DNA of 64,000 nucleotides, from contig NW_005434657.1 in the NCBI RefSeq assembly GCF_000315625.1, positions 939,430-1,003,429 on the forward strand. The letters are read 5' to 3'. Origin of the DNA: Guillardia theta CCMP2712. Lineage: Eukaryota; Cryptophyceae; Pyrenomonadales; Geminigeraceae. A program made the position numbers and the translations under genes. Position 1 is the stretch's first letter, and each line of letters begins with the position of its first letter. The notes below the pieces were generated by a model, which did no database searches, was not told where the DNA came from, and worked only from the letters and a program-made list of their open reading frames with translations. This document shows positions 28,543-39,270 of this stretch, in pieces.

Positions 28543-30631
28543 ATGGTTCTTCAGTATGATGAAAATGTTCGCAACCTGCTGTATCGGAGATCATGCCAAT
28601 ACACGCAGAGCGGACTTGTGGATGCCTCTGTCCTCGAAGCTGATCTCGTCGAGAGGGTGAAGAGCTTCGCGAAGCGTTATCCGAACATATCGCAGAAGCC
28701 ATCCGCTCGACATGTCAGCAGGCACGACGTGAGCTTCTCCAAGAAGCGATGACTGGATGGAGTGACGCATCCAGAGAGTGGTTTATGCAGCAGATTGAAG
28801 AAGCCAAGAAGGAGAAGGTCGAGACATACACCGCCTCAGCAGGCAACGAGGTGACTTCCTTCATCTCCATGACTCTCCTGGGCATCTCGTCGGTGTCAAC
28901 CATGAAGAAAAGCTGAAGAAGAAATTTGAAGAGATCGGACTGATCGTAGACTCAGTGCAAGAGAGTAAAGCAATCATGTGGAAGGCTCCGTATAGACCCG
29001 AGATAGCGAGTGCTGAGGAGATCCCGGTGACTGTTTCCTTCCTCCGCAATGCACAAGCGGAGAAGCTCTGGCAGGGAAGAGAGGACTTCGCGATTGATGG
29101 TCGCAAGTTCACAGCTGTACATGTGAGCATCGTGCACGATCGATCTTTCAAGATTCGAGCCAAGAGAGGACCCTGGGGCAAAGGGGGCAGCTTGGCAGAG
29201 CTGACTCACCTGCTAACCTTGGGCGGCATGACAACGGCTGAGATAGCTGCCGTCTATCGCTATCAGCTGCTGCGCCAGTCCCTTGCAGCGGTCCAACTCC
29301 AGCCGCTGGCAGGCATGCTGGTCGCTGGGGCGCCAGGCCAGCAAGTCCACAAAGGCTTAGGTCAGAAAGGCTTCATCGCTGTAGGGGCCAACGTCATCTG
29401 GAGACAGAGGGAGGTGGAGTGGATCGTCTCCTCGAGCTGCCCAGAGGCGAATGATACAGCATTTCGAGCTTTCCGAGAGAGCGAAGCGATGGAGGGAGTA
29501 CACCTGACTCTGTTCAGCGAGGACCCGAAGATCAGAGAGGCGCTCGCAGTCGAGTTGACAGCTGATCGCTTTGTGTCCAGAAATAAGGTGAAGAAGGCAT
29601 CAAGGATGCAGTCAAGTCGACGGCGGCATCTGGTCGCTTCACGAGGAAGGAGATGGAGGGGCTGTGCAACGGCGGCAACACGTCTATCGCAAGAGTCAAG
29701 AGAGTCCTGTTGGAGATCGCTAACAGGCTCGAGATCAACGTTGAAGGCATCGACATGGAGGAGGATTTGAACACCAAGTCCTGGAACGGGTCCAAGCTAT
29801 GCATCCTCCTCGGCTCCACGGAGGATGCTCGACGCATGCATCCTCCTCGGCTCCACGGAGGATGCTCGACGCGTGATGAAGGAGCTGCCCTTCTATCTCG
29901 AAGGCGCAGCAACCAAGCTCGAAGCAGTCGGCTTCGACAAGGAGCCTGACTCTGAGGCGGCTGGTCAGCGGGGCACCAGCGACGCAGCGCAGCGACAGGA
30001 GGAGAGCGAGGGAGAGTGGCTGGAGTTTACAGACCTGGAGAGGATCACAATGGAGGCAGCATCTCCGTCAAGCCAAGAGGACATGCAGCTCGTCAGCGAG
30101 CTGTCAGCAGTCATCGAAGATGCAGCTTCTTTGAACGAGGCGGGGACGAGCGAGCCGATCAAGCTGGTCCTGGACAAGGCCGTTGGCAACCTCCACGACA
30201 CCTTCTACTCTCCGGGGAGCCTGGAGTTCATGTCGCTGGGAGAGTGGGCGAAGATGCCAGAGGAGCAGGGAGTTGGGCGCAACGTTCTCAAGGAGAAGCT
30301 GGGGAAGTGGCTGCAGAGCAAGCGCTGGACTCGCGTGCAAGGAGAGAGCAAGAAGGCAAGGAGGGGCAGCGCGTTCTCGCCACGGGCAACGGCAGCTGCT
30401 GAGCTTGAGCAGGAGGCGGAGAGCGACGACATAGAGCGTCGATCTCTTAGCTTCCTGTTCATAGCACTGAGTAAATTCGCAGAGATGCATGTGCTGGCCT
30501 GCTCGCTGAAGGTGGACAAGAAGGACCGACTGCGAGTGGAGATGAGGGGAGATGACGAAGAAGAGGAAGACATGGAGGAAGAGCAAGGCGAGGGCGAGGA
30601 AGAAGACGGGGCGAGCCCGTACCGAGCTTGA
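28543..30631 (+). pseudogene. ORF1 protein of the telomere-associated element, copy A (broken)
   Basis: Starts MVLQYDENVRNLLYRRSCQY. Against copy B it has lost about 67 bp near 28687 and about 45 bp near 29607, and carries a tandem duplication of about 40 bp at 29816-29868; each changes the frame. Conversely, it keeps the frame intact across SFKIRAKRGPWGKGGSLAELT where copy B is broken. The C-terminus is acidic (EEEEDMEEEQGEGEEEDG). No zinc knuckle or RRM is evident; the central part (SGRFTRKEMEGLCNGG, NTKSWNGSKLCILL) is shared with the diverged ORF1 at 31.6 kb, defining a family-specific domain. Confidence 0.75.
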
Positions 30632-30639
30632 GCTGAGCT

Positions 30640-30870
30640 CAAGGTAAGTAGAGAAGGTGGAGGCGACCGAAAGCCAAGGTGAGGAGAGGCAACTCTCCTG
30701 ACTGAAGCTGAGGAAGCTGAATGGAGGAGGAGTAGGTGGCGACCGAAGGCCAAGGTGAGGAGAGGCAACTCTTCTGACTGAGGCTGAGGAAGCTGAATGG
30801 AGGTAGAGTAGGTGGTGACCGAAGGCCAAGGTGAGGAGAGGCAACTCTCCTGACTGAGGCTGAGGAAGCC
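30640..30870 (+). repeat. ~76-bp tandem repeats in the 3' region, about 3 copies
   Basis: Units of the form GGTGGCGACCGAAGGCCAAGG...AACTCTCCTGACTGAGGCTG...AATGGAGG. The same repeat occurs two to three times at 57856-58037 in copy B. Confidence 0.85.
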
Positions 30871-31046
30871 AAGAGAAGACAGCAGAAGTAGAGAGTAGAA
30901 AGACGCCTCAGAAGCAGGGTTCGCATTGTAGGCCGTGTACTCCAGGTGCTCGAGCGCCTCTTTAGACTAGGATCAAATTGCATAAGCCCACAACGAGGCC
31001 GAGCAACATTCTAGCATTCTAATAAACTCACATAATAATAATAATA

Positions 31047-31082
31047 GGGTTTAGGGTTTAGGGTTTAGGGTTTAGGGTTTAG
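31047..31082 (+). repeat. Interstitial telomere repeat (TTTAGGG)n, about 5 units
   Basis: Perfect GGGTTTA units between the (ATA)n tail of ORF1 copy A and the next minisatellite. Confidence 0.93.
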
Positions 31083-31298
31083 GACCGGGCCCCTGACAGA
31101 GGCACCGGGCCCCTGACAGAGGCACCGGGCCCCTGACAGAGGCACCGGGCCCCTGACAGAGGCACCGGGCCCCTGACAGAGGCACCGGGCCCCTGACAGA
31201 GGCACCGGGCCCCTGACAGAGGCACCGGGCCCCTGACAGAGGCACCGGGCCCCTGACAGAGGCACAGGGCCCCTGACAGAGGCACCGGGCCCCTGACA
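31083..31298 (+). repeat. 20-bp minisatellite, 11 copies
   Basis: Unit ACCGGGCCCCTGACAGAGGC, eleven nearly perfect copies (one has ACAGGG). Both sides are telomere repeats. By analogy with 27953-28450 this may be the 5' array of another element variant whose body is missing; that is inference. Confidence 0.93.
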
Positions 31299-31328
31299 GG
31301 GGTTTAGGGTTTAGGGTTTAGGGTTTAG
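31299..31328 (+). repeat. Interstitial telomere repeat (TTTAGGG)n, about 4 units
   Basis: GGGGTTTAGGGTTTAGGGTT and so on, ending TTTAG at the junction with the truncated RT fragment. Confidence 0.92.
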
Positions 31329-31611
31329 TAGACAACATCGCACATGTAGACATCATCGCACATGGTACTCATCGCACACACGATGAAAGAAATGCGAGAA
31401 TTGGTAGCAGTGGTGGATTCCTTCTGCAAATGGTCAGGACTGCAAATCAACAATAAGAAATCAGAGATAACCAGCTTCGACTATGCTCGCAAGGGAGAGG
31501 TTCCTGGTGCGAACAAAATAACGGTCATGGGGGAACCTGTCGAAGCCCTACCGGCTACTAAACCGTTCAAATATCTCGGCTATCGCATCTCTCTGTGGAA
31601 GGAAGAAAGAC
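31329..31611 (+). mobile_element. 5'-truncated reverse transcriptase fragment
   Basis: 31361-31611 is essentially identical to 60906-61156 of the full ORF2: it starts just after the FADD catalytic motif (VLIAHTMKEMREL) and ends in the thumb (GYRISLWKEERR). The 5' junction carries repeats of CATCGCACATG, an extra-nucleotide pattern often left at truncated insertions. Confidence 0.85.
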
Positions 31612-31627
31612 GAGCACCACGCTACGG

Positions 31628-32674
31628 ATGTTTGAGGGAGACGACAGGAATGGAGGAAGCATACACCTCGGACTGATGTCGGAAGATGAAAAAATCCTCA
31701 AATGGTTCACTACTCAGGTTAGTGCAATCACCAGGGTAACGAGACAGCATCCAATTAGGTTGGACTTCTTGCCCGACGCGCTAGGAGCAGTACCACGAAG
31801 AGTGACCTATGAGGTACTGGTCAAGAGTAAAGCACAGAAGGGAAGGTTCACCAGAGAGGAAGCTGAACAGATCTGCGACGGGGAGGATCTCTCTATGGGC
31901 ATGACAATTCGAGGACTGAGACGGATCGTGGCGAGCTGGAAGGAGTCAGCGGCTGAGCACATCGTCAAGATCTCCTCGAAAGAAGATGTCGAGACCAACA
32001 GCTGGAACGGTGAACATCTAGTGCTCAGCTTCTCAGAAAAAGAAACGGCGATTGACATCCTCAGGTCCTTTGCGCCATGGGACAGGGCAGGGAAACTTCT
32101 TCTCCTAGAGCCAGGCAGTGCCAACATCTGGGAAGCGATCGCTACAGAACCCCCTACAGAGCCTCTTTGGGCTCAGGTAGATCTCGAACGGATCGAGAAT
32201 GAGATCAACATCCCAGAACCAGAGGCAAACGTGGTCCTCGAAGACATCTACAAAGTTCTAGAGGAGACTGTCAACCAGGGACAGAGTGCAGAAAACCAAG
32301 CTTGCAAACTCAGGCTCGATGGAGCCATCGTCGGCCTGTACGACAGCTTGTCATCTCCTGGAAATGCATGTTTTCCGACGCTGAAGGAATGGGCGGAATC
32401 ATCCTCGGCAACCCAGGACGACGACATGCAAGTTTTGAAGAGTAAGATTGCAAGAGTAAGCGAGCAGCATGCGTGGGAGACGGTAGCATCAAGAAGACGC
32501 CAGGGAGCCTTTGCAAAAGCAACAGGGAGAGGAGGGGAGAAACAACAAAAAGAATTTCGAACTGACCTGTTGTTTCTTGCCCTGAATAAAGTAGTTTCCA
32601 CAGCTACGCTAACCTACCAAGGCAGCGTTGGCTCGGGAGACGAAATTGAGTTTCTCTTGAGCAAGGCAGGATAG
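31628..32674 (+). CDS. Diverged ORF1-like protein of the telomere-associated element family
   Basis: 348 codons from ATG 31628, open throughout. Aligns by motif with ORF1 copies A/B: GRFTREEAEQICDGEDLSMG, VETNSWNGEHLVLSF, LDGAIVGLYDSLSSPGN, LKEWAESS, RTDLLFLALNKV. The overall sequence is well diverged, so it is a second subfamily. It follows directly on the truncated RT fragment in another frame, a chimeric junction. The sequence ends at the 100-N gap shortly after the stop. Confidence 0.6.
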   Translation: MFEGDDRNGGSIHLGLMSEDEKILKWFTTQVSAITRVTRQHPIRLDFLPDALGAVPRRVTYEVLVKSKAQKGRFTREEAEQICDGEDLSMGMTIRGLRRIVASWKESAAEHIVKISSKEDVETNSWNGEHLVLSFSEKETAIDILRSFAPWDRAGKLLLLEPGSANIWEAIATEPPTEPLWAQVDLERIENEINIPEPEANVVLEDIYKVLEETVNQGQSAENQACKLRLDGAIVGLYDSLSSPGNACFPTLKEWAESSSATQDDDMQVLKSKIARVSEQHAWETVASRRRQGAFAKATGRGGEKQQKEFRTDLLFLALNKVVSTATLTYQGSVGSGDEIEFLLSKAG

Positions 32675-32702
32675 GGACTTCGGGTAGTACGTTACACCAG
32701 GC

Positions 32703-32802
32703 NNNNNNNNNNNNNNNNNNNNNNNNNNNNNNNNNNNNNNNNNNNNNNNNNNNNNNNNNNNNNNNNNNNNNNNNNNNNNNNNNNNNNNNNNNNNNNNNNN
32801 NN
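32703..32802. other. Assembly gap (100 N)
   Basis: Exactly 100 N, the usual placeholder for a gap of unknown length. Left side is retroelement DNA, right side is low-complexity host DNA, so continuity across it is not proven. Confidence 1.
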
Positions 32803-34018
32803 TTCTTCTGATACAGCAAGGAGAGGACGAACGACGTCTGGCACGAGCAATGGGGAGAAAAACGCGCTCCCCCTGACGAGCACAACCGTAAGAGAAGAGG
32901 AGGAGCAGGAGCAGGAGGAGCAGGAGGAGGAGGAGGAGGAGGAGGAGACTGCCAGTGGTCAAGAGAACGTAGTGGAAGACAAGGAGAAGGGAGAATGTGA
33001 GGATGGAGAAAGTGGGAGGGAGAAGAGTTGAGGGAAGGAAAAAGTGAATGAGGAGGGGGGTGAAGGGTGCAGGGGAGGATGGTAGTGTGAGATTGCCGCA
33101 GCAAATGGAAGATTCTCAAGCTGCTGGGCTGAGAAGGAAGGAACCAACGGGTATGTAGCTCGTCTCTCCTCTTCTCTCCTCCTCCTCTTTCCCTCCTCCT
33201 TACAAGCCCCCTGCTATCACATCCGTTCAATCTTCCATCCCACTGCCCTTCCTCTCCCTCCCCCCTTCTACTCCCTCCCCGCTCCCCACTCCACTCCTCA
33301 CTCCCATCATAAATGCAGACTTCCTTTGCTGCGTCTGCTCGTGATTTCTTTACTGACTCGCGGCAAGGTACGGCGAGCGATGGCACGACCAGTGGAGTGA
33401 AAACTACGAGGACAACGGCTCTGGGTGAGGGAGAGCACGGGAAGGAGAGGAGGGGAGGGGAGGGGAGGGGAGGGGAGAGAGCACGCCGGGATGACTGGAG
33501 GGCACGAGGGGAGAGGAAGAGAAGTGTGCAAGTAGACTGAACAGGAGCAAGGAATGATGTCATGATGGACAGGACAGGAGAGAGGTTGGAGGAGGGAGAG
33601 ATATGAGAGATGAAGACAGCGGAATCTTGAACTTGTGACAGAACCGCAGGAACAAAGTTTGCAACAAGTGGAAAGTTTTCGGTGACGGGACGGAAAGGAT
33701 CGAGAGGTCAGGGGAGGAGTGGGACGGTAAGCAAATTAATTAATTCGATTATCGTGAAACATGTGACTGTGTCAACTACAGGAAGAGGTTGGTTCCAGAA
33801 GGGAGGAGAGACTCTCCTCAACGGCGCCAAGGTAACGCTTAGGAGCCCTGGAGGAGGGGAGGAGGAAGCAAGGAGGGACTGGAAGACCTCTGAACCTCCA
33901 TTGACAGGTTGACGGCTGGCACGAGCGTGCATGGTAGAAGAATCAGCAGCACATGCCCAACCAAAATATAAGGAGAAGGAGGAGAGGAGAAGGAATAGAG
34001 AAGGATTGGGCCTCATTA
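32803..34018. other. Low-complexity GA/CT-rich intergenic DNA
   Basis: GGAGGA and TCCTCC runs, including (GAGGGGA)n around 33455-33480. Open frames here are compositional artefacts. No gene supported. Confidence 0.6.
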
Positions 34019-36878
34019 TTAAATGTGAACGAAGCTGTCTGGATGATAAACCTGAAGAGAACTCGTCACCTTCTCCCTCTCTCCCTCCTTCCTTCCCTTC
34101 CCCTCACCTGCAAGCTTGCAACAAGAATGTAGATGACCCACAACAAGAAAAGGAAGCAGCTGGTAACCTGAGAGACGAGGTGAGGAGATCGAAAGTGGCA
34201 ACAGACGAGGAAAGGAAGGAAAGGAAGGCCTTGAGGATAAGCGGTAGGCAGGCAGGACATCGTGAGGGAGGGGAGGGCAGACAAGCAGGGAGCAGAGGCG
34301 AAGGAGGGGCAGAGAGCTTACAATATTGTTGACAAGCGATCCGCCGATCTCAGCTCCGAAGGCAAACCTCTTGCCGAAGATGACAACGAACGAGGCGATG
34401 CTGAGGATGGCGAAGATAAGAACATTGAAGCCCAGGGACCCGGCCTCCACCACAAACGCTCCCGTCTTCTCATACTGTTGGAACCTGCTCCATTTCTGGT
34501 ACTTCAACCTCCACTGGTCGTCCGGTCCAGTCACCGCCCACTTGACAGCAGCGCACAGCCAGGGGATGCCGAGACCGAGAAAGACGTTGACGCAGTTGCT
34601 TCCCGTCACGTTCCCCAGCGCGTTGTCGGCCGTGTCGTCCATCTTGATCGCGATCATGGAAGCGAAGGTGTCAGGCAACGAAGTGCCGAGGGCAACGATG
34701 GTGATGGCAGTGACAGGCTTCTCCAGCCCCACAAGGCAGCCGAAGATGGAAGCGAGGTCTCCTACCATGGCAGTGACGCAGCCAATCAGGCCGAGGGCAA
34801 CGAAGAAGCAGTACCATCCTCCTCCGAGGTTAGGGGGGGGGATAAAGGCAGCCACAAACTGCCAGGGGCAAGTGAGGATGAAAATGCAGATTTCGTTGAC
34901 GGACGCCTTGGACCAGTCTCCATCCTCGTTGACTTGGAAAGCCTGGGGTGCAAACAGTCAGCATGAGAGGAGAAAGTGTGCGAAAGTGATGAGTGGAAGA
35001 CAACAAGGAGAAAGAAATGAGTATTTTGAGAGGAGCTTGGAAGGAGTACAATAATCAAAGAACTCACTCGCACAAACTGATCTTTCCATGAGATTGGCTC
35101 ATCCTCAATGTCGCCTGCTGTCTCGTCCAAGGCCTGATTGCCATTCGGCTTGGGGGATCCGGGGGATCCATTCACCTCTGCCACTCCGTTGCCAGCTGCT
35201 ACTTGGCCATCTCCATGTGCTTCGTTCTCAGCCCCTTGCGTTGAACGTTCATGAATCTTCTGCAGAGCCTTCCTGTTCTCGAAGGTGTTGTTGATGAAAG
35301 CTCTTCGGTACGTCAGGTAAGATGCCTTCTGATTCTTCGCCAGCGCAAGACGAACCACATCGATGAACCTGTTGGCTCCATCCTTGCCCACCAGGTGAGC
35401 GTGGATCGCAGCTTTCTTCCAGTGCTCGCTCGTCTTGTCGTTGTGCGCCAACGCCTGAAGGAACTTGTTGCTTCCTGGGCTCATTTCGAACTTCTTGCCT
35501 GCATTTAACGGGGCGTCGTTGCTGACCGTCACTACCTTGTCCTCGTCCATCCGAGTGACTTCATCAGATGCAGGTTGGGTTTCATCTCGCTTCTCCTCCT
35601 CGGGTGAGACTTTGCTCGCTGTGTGAGTGTCTGCGATGTACACGGCAATCAGAAGGACGACCATGATACCAAGCGTTGCCGCTGCTTCCCAGACTTCTAC
35701 GACATCAGGTGAAGAAACAATCAGGATGATGAGCAACCAGATATCTGCGTGAGGATGTTACAAGCAAACCAACAGATCCATCCCGACAGCTTACATGCCA
35801 AAACAGAAAACACACTGGTGATGCAGAATCCAACAAACCCTGTGATCTTTCTCTTCACACCAGCACCAAGCACCATGCTGCACAGAGCAGTGATCACAAA
35901 CAAGTTGTATGCTGCCGAGCCGATGATGGTGCCTGGCCCGAGGTCATCGGCATAGAAGTTGGCTCCAAAGGTCTCGATGATGGCAAGAAGCAGCTCAGGC
36001 GTCGAGCTTCCCAAGGCCATGAGCGTCAGGTTTGCCACTGCCGGGTTCCAGATGAGAGCATCTACTTCTTCGTAGATGAACTCTCCGTCGGCTCCTTTGA
36101 CGGGCTTCCCGTCCTCGCCCTTCTTCTTCACCCTCTTCTTGTAAGTGCTGTTTGTGATGGTCTCGATGCCCGCCATGAACACGTCGCTGAGGATCGCGAT
36201 GCCTACAAACGCCCACAGCAGGCCAACAATGTATAGAAAGGCACGGAAACCAGTGTTCCACGACCCTTCGCCGCTGAAGATGGGAAAGATCAACCCCTCT
36301 GTGCAATTGCTCGAGTTGGTGTCAGCGGCAAGAATGGGTTGAGGAAGCGCAAGGAAGGCGAGACACATCAGCATCATCAATCCCGTACTCGTTCCCAATC
36401 GATTCCTTGCCAGACAACATGCCCTTGCTGGATAATTGACAGATGCTGCGCCTGTAGAGCAAGAAGCCCCAATGTTCTGGGAAGGGTACATCTCCAATAG
36501 CTGATTGCAAGTATGCGAGGGCTCTGACGGGCCTCGACCAGTAGTGCTTAAACCTTTGACTCGACAAGGAGCTTCGCAGCTGTCCTTGCCCAAACAACAC
36601 CGAGGAACGCTGAAATCATAGTTTACTCTATCCTCCTCCACGTATTCATGGTTAGATGGCTGATCAATCGATACATCGTAGTGCAAAGAGTTAGCTGAAG
36701 CATGTATCTCATCGGTGCCCTGAGAGTGATCAAAAACATCCTGGTTCTGCCCTGTCAAGCTTTGTTTCGCAGTTCTTCTCATGTTTGTCCCGGGCTCTTC
36801 TTTCAATGTATTTGTCGGGATCTTACTCTTGCTCTCTGCTCCACTACTTCTCTTCCTCCTGCACTCCGCTTCCTCCAT
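34019..36878 (-). CDS. Na+/Ca2+ exchanger (NCX/CaCA superfamily)
   Basis: Four exons on the minus strand: 36878-35795, 35744-35068, 34942-34322, 34051-34019 (introns 50, 125 and 270 bp, phases consistent), 804 aa. The alpha-1 repeat is NPAVANLTLMALG then SSTPELLLAIIE, and the alpha-2 repeat is ALGTSLPDTFASMIAI then GNVTGSNCVNVFLGLGIPW, the ion-binding motifs of NCX-type exchangers. SVFSVLAYIWLLIILIVSSP then VVEVWEA is also typical of NCX. Between the two membrane halves lies a soluble loop of about 230 residues that is shorter than animal NCX loops and has no clear Calx-beta domain. A hydrophobic LMMLMCLAFLALPQPILA before the first exchanger helices could be a signal peptide, in which case the true start may be at about 36375. 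Expected to export Ca2+ from the cytosol. Confidence 0.9.
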
Positions 36879-38427
36879 GGTATCTCCCTTCACTTCGTCC
36901 CTGCACCTGCATGGCCCCAGTACCCCACATTGTGTCCACGACCCCAGCACCCCCCTCTCCCACAGTCTCAACCCTTGTTGACTTCTCCCACCCCCTACAA
37001 TCCAGTGAACTTACATCCACACCCCTCCTTATTCCCCAGGTGCTCCATACTACCCCCGTCAAGATAAAAATTCCTTCTGCTGACTACCCCTATGTACCCC
37101 CTCAATTACCCTTCCTCGTATCTCGTACCCTACCCTTGTATTCCAAAGCATCCAACCACCCCTCCTTTCACCACATACCTTATTCGACCACCCCATGTTA
37201 TGTTACCTCTGCGATTTTTCAACCCTACCCTACCGCAGGGCTCACCTAGTTGACTGGTAGAGCAACAGTCGACCAACTGCCAGGACGCAAGGGTGGGTAG
37301 GTGTATTATTGGGACAACATAGGTAGACAGGGGGTAGGGTACTGAAAAGCTAACAACAGGGTGGGGAAATCGAAGGTTCGATTTCCTTACAGGAGTAGGG
37401 TGGTCATACCCGAAAGTTAAACTGGCAGGGAGGGTGGTGACAGGACAGATGGAAACATGGGTGGAATATATGGGAATAGGGGGGTAGGGGTACACATTCT
37501 GAGGGATATGGCAGGACTGTGTTGTAAGTTTGCAGAGGGTAGGAAGCGACTCCTGGACAGGGGGGGTGCTCGCGTTGATGCTCGGAATTGATGATGGGGG
37601 TGGGGTGATTGGATGCATTGGAGTTGGAATAGGGGTACTTGCACGGAAATTTCATCTGCTTTGGTAGGGAGGGGTTATCATGACAACCCGCTCCATGAGT
37701 GGGTAGGGTACAACAGGCAATATCAGGGGTAGGTGATCACTACAATCATTTTACCATTATCAATGCGGAAGAGGACCTTTTTGACACTCCACCCCTGGTT
37801 AGATTTTGCTCAGAACCAGGGGTAGAGATAAGAGATTTTTCTAAAAACGATGGGGACCCAGGACAATTTTGTACACCGAAGGAAAATGAAAAAAGATATA
37901 TCTGGAATTTGCTCGTAGGGGGTAGCAGGGGGTACTACCACCGATCCATCGTTTTGTTTAAACAAAGTGGGTAGGGGGTAGGGTCATGTGAGAACTCCAA
38001 AAAAAAAATTAGAGGTTTGCAAGGTGACTACCTCTCATACTCACAACCTACCCCACTATTGAAGTTGCCGTTGAGATTACACCCCACCCCCTATCTTGCA
38101 TCAATCAGACTCTCTAAAGCACCCGTTCATCTGGCTGATTAGCAACTTTAACAGGTAGGGTTGGTCAATGGTACCCAACTAGTACCCGACCCCCGATTTT
38201 GACACACCGGTACTCACTGTCACCACCCCTACCCAAACTTTCGGTCTTGTCCCCAACTTTTTTGGCCTGACGGTGACTTCGAAGTACCCGGGTAGATCGA
38301 CCGGAATGATCGTGGAATGGCAAGGGTAGGGTGGTCATCCATGAGCCCGGGCCGACTGCCTCCGGACAGATCAGTACTCGGAAGCCTACTTAGTCCTCCA
38401 GTGAAATTTTCCCCCATTGTGACGGTG
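36879..38427. other. Spacer rich in GGGTAGGG / ACCCCACCC motifs
   Basis: No gene supported. The C-rich strand is plus at about 36.95-37.25 kb, then the motif flips to G-rich (GGGTGGGTAGG, GGGGGTAGGGG) at about 37.3-38 kb, then back to C-rich. Frames in this region are artefacts of the repeats. Confidence 0.5.
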
Positions 38428-39270
38428 CTCAAAGTTAAAAATCAGCCTTGAAGTTAAGTTCAATATCTGACACTCACTGAACTATAACTTTGCTGAGTAA
38501 AGAACTCACCGGGCGCTATCATGGGTCGGAGTCGCCGGGGGCCTGAGTGGGCCTGCGACCGTACTAACTAACGGCGGTTGAACCGTCGGGCAAGTTCGGA
38601 ACTTGAACACTGACTCGGACCGCCGACCGTCCCGGACCGCTCGGATAATGAGTCAGGGCCCGGCCGTCAAGTTGATGGCCGCGGCGCGGCGGGCAGGCTG
38701 TGCCACTGGTCGGACTCGGATCGGCCCGCCGATCATCGGATCGGACTGGACTCGGCCGCCGGGCCCGCTCCCAGGCCCGAGGGGCCCGGGCCGCCGCCGA
38801 GCGGCCCCTTTCCGGCCCCGGGGGCCCGGCACCGTGACCGTGGCACCCGGTCGCGTCACGGACCGTACTGTACGGTCCGACTGACTCGGTCCGACCGGCG
38901 ATCGGACATTGAGGCTGTCACGAGTCACTGAGGCTGCGGGCCGCCGCGAGCCGCCGCCCCCCCCCCGCCGCCGCCGGACGCCGATCGGACCGTACCCAGA
39001 CCGTCGGACCCCGTATAGTACGGTGACCGTACGCCGGGGCGGCGGAGCGCAGTCCCTGGCACGGTCGTCCCAGTCCGGGATCATCCGAGGCATCCGATCG
39101 GCCGGCCGACCGCGCGCGGCGGCGGGCCGACCGTGGGCAGGCGCTCTCCCGGAGCGGCTCGAACTCCCCGGCTCACTGACTCTCACTGAGTCAGCCGGCA
39201 GTCTTCCGAGTCAACTTTGCTGACGGTTCGGAGCCCGCCGGGCCGCCAGTTTACTCAAAGTTAAGTTAAA
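38428..39270. other. Extremely GC-rich block flanked by CTCAAAGTTAA
   Basis: About 740 bp (38505-39245) of very GC-rich DNA built from short words such as CGGAC, GACCG, ACTC and GCCG, nearly free of AA and TT, in otherwise balanced DNA. The direct repeat CTCAAAGTTAA occurs on each side (38428 and 39254). The open frames on both strands are Arg/Pro/Gly-rich and not protein-like. I do not know what it is. Confidence 0.6.

Larger units (their letters stand above)
28451..31046 (+). mobile_element. Telomere-associated non-LTR element, ORF1 copy A
   Basis: Starts CCATGGCTGCACGCGTGGTG and closely matches 55690-58037 (copy B). It contains the decayed ORF1, a 3' region with three ~76-bp tandem repeats, then a unique 3' UTR ending ...CACATAATAATAATAATA directly followed by GGGTTTAGGG. 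The A-rich (ATA)n end joined to telomere repeat is what target-primed insertion into a telomere tract would leave. Confidence 0.8.

Noticed and set aside
30104-30844. Long minus-strand frames over ORF1 copy A (and the same at 57.4-58 kb)
   Set aside because: Shadows of the GAG/GAA-rich ORF1 and its 76-bp repeats; Ser/Leu-rich without domain.
33455-33485. GGGGA-type repeat considered as telomere-like
   Set aside because: Unit GGGGA/GAGGGGA does not match TTTAGGG; simple purine-rich low complexity.
32604-33563. 319-codon minus-strand frame across the N gap
   Set aside because: Depends on the 100-N placeholder and consists of Ser/Pro/Leu runs from CT-rich DNA.
37240-37395. tRNA-like words (CTGGTAGAGC, GGTTCGATTT) suggesting an intron-containing or permuted tRNA
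   Set aside because: No acceptor stem can be formed and the T arm lacks a proper five-pair stem; likely chance in the GGGTAGGG spacer.
38603-39223. Arg/Pro/Gly-rich frames on both strands of the GC-rich island
   Set aside because: Open on both strands because stop codons are rare in such GC-rich DNA; no protein-like features.
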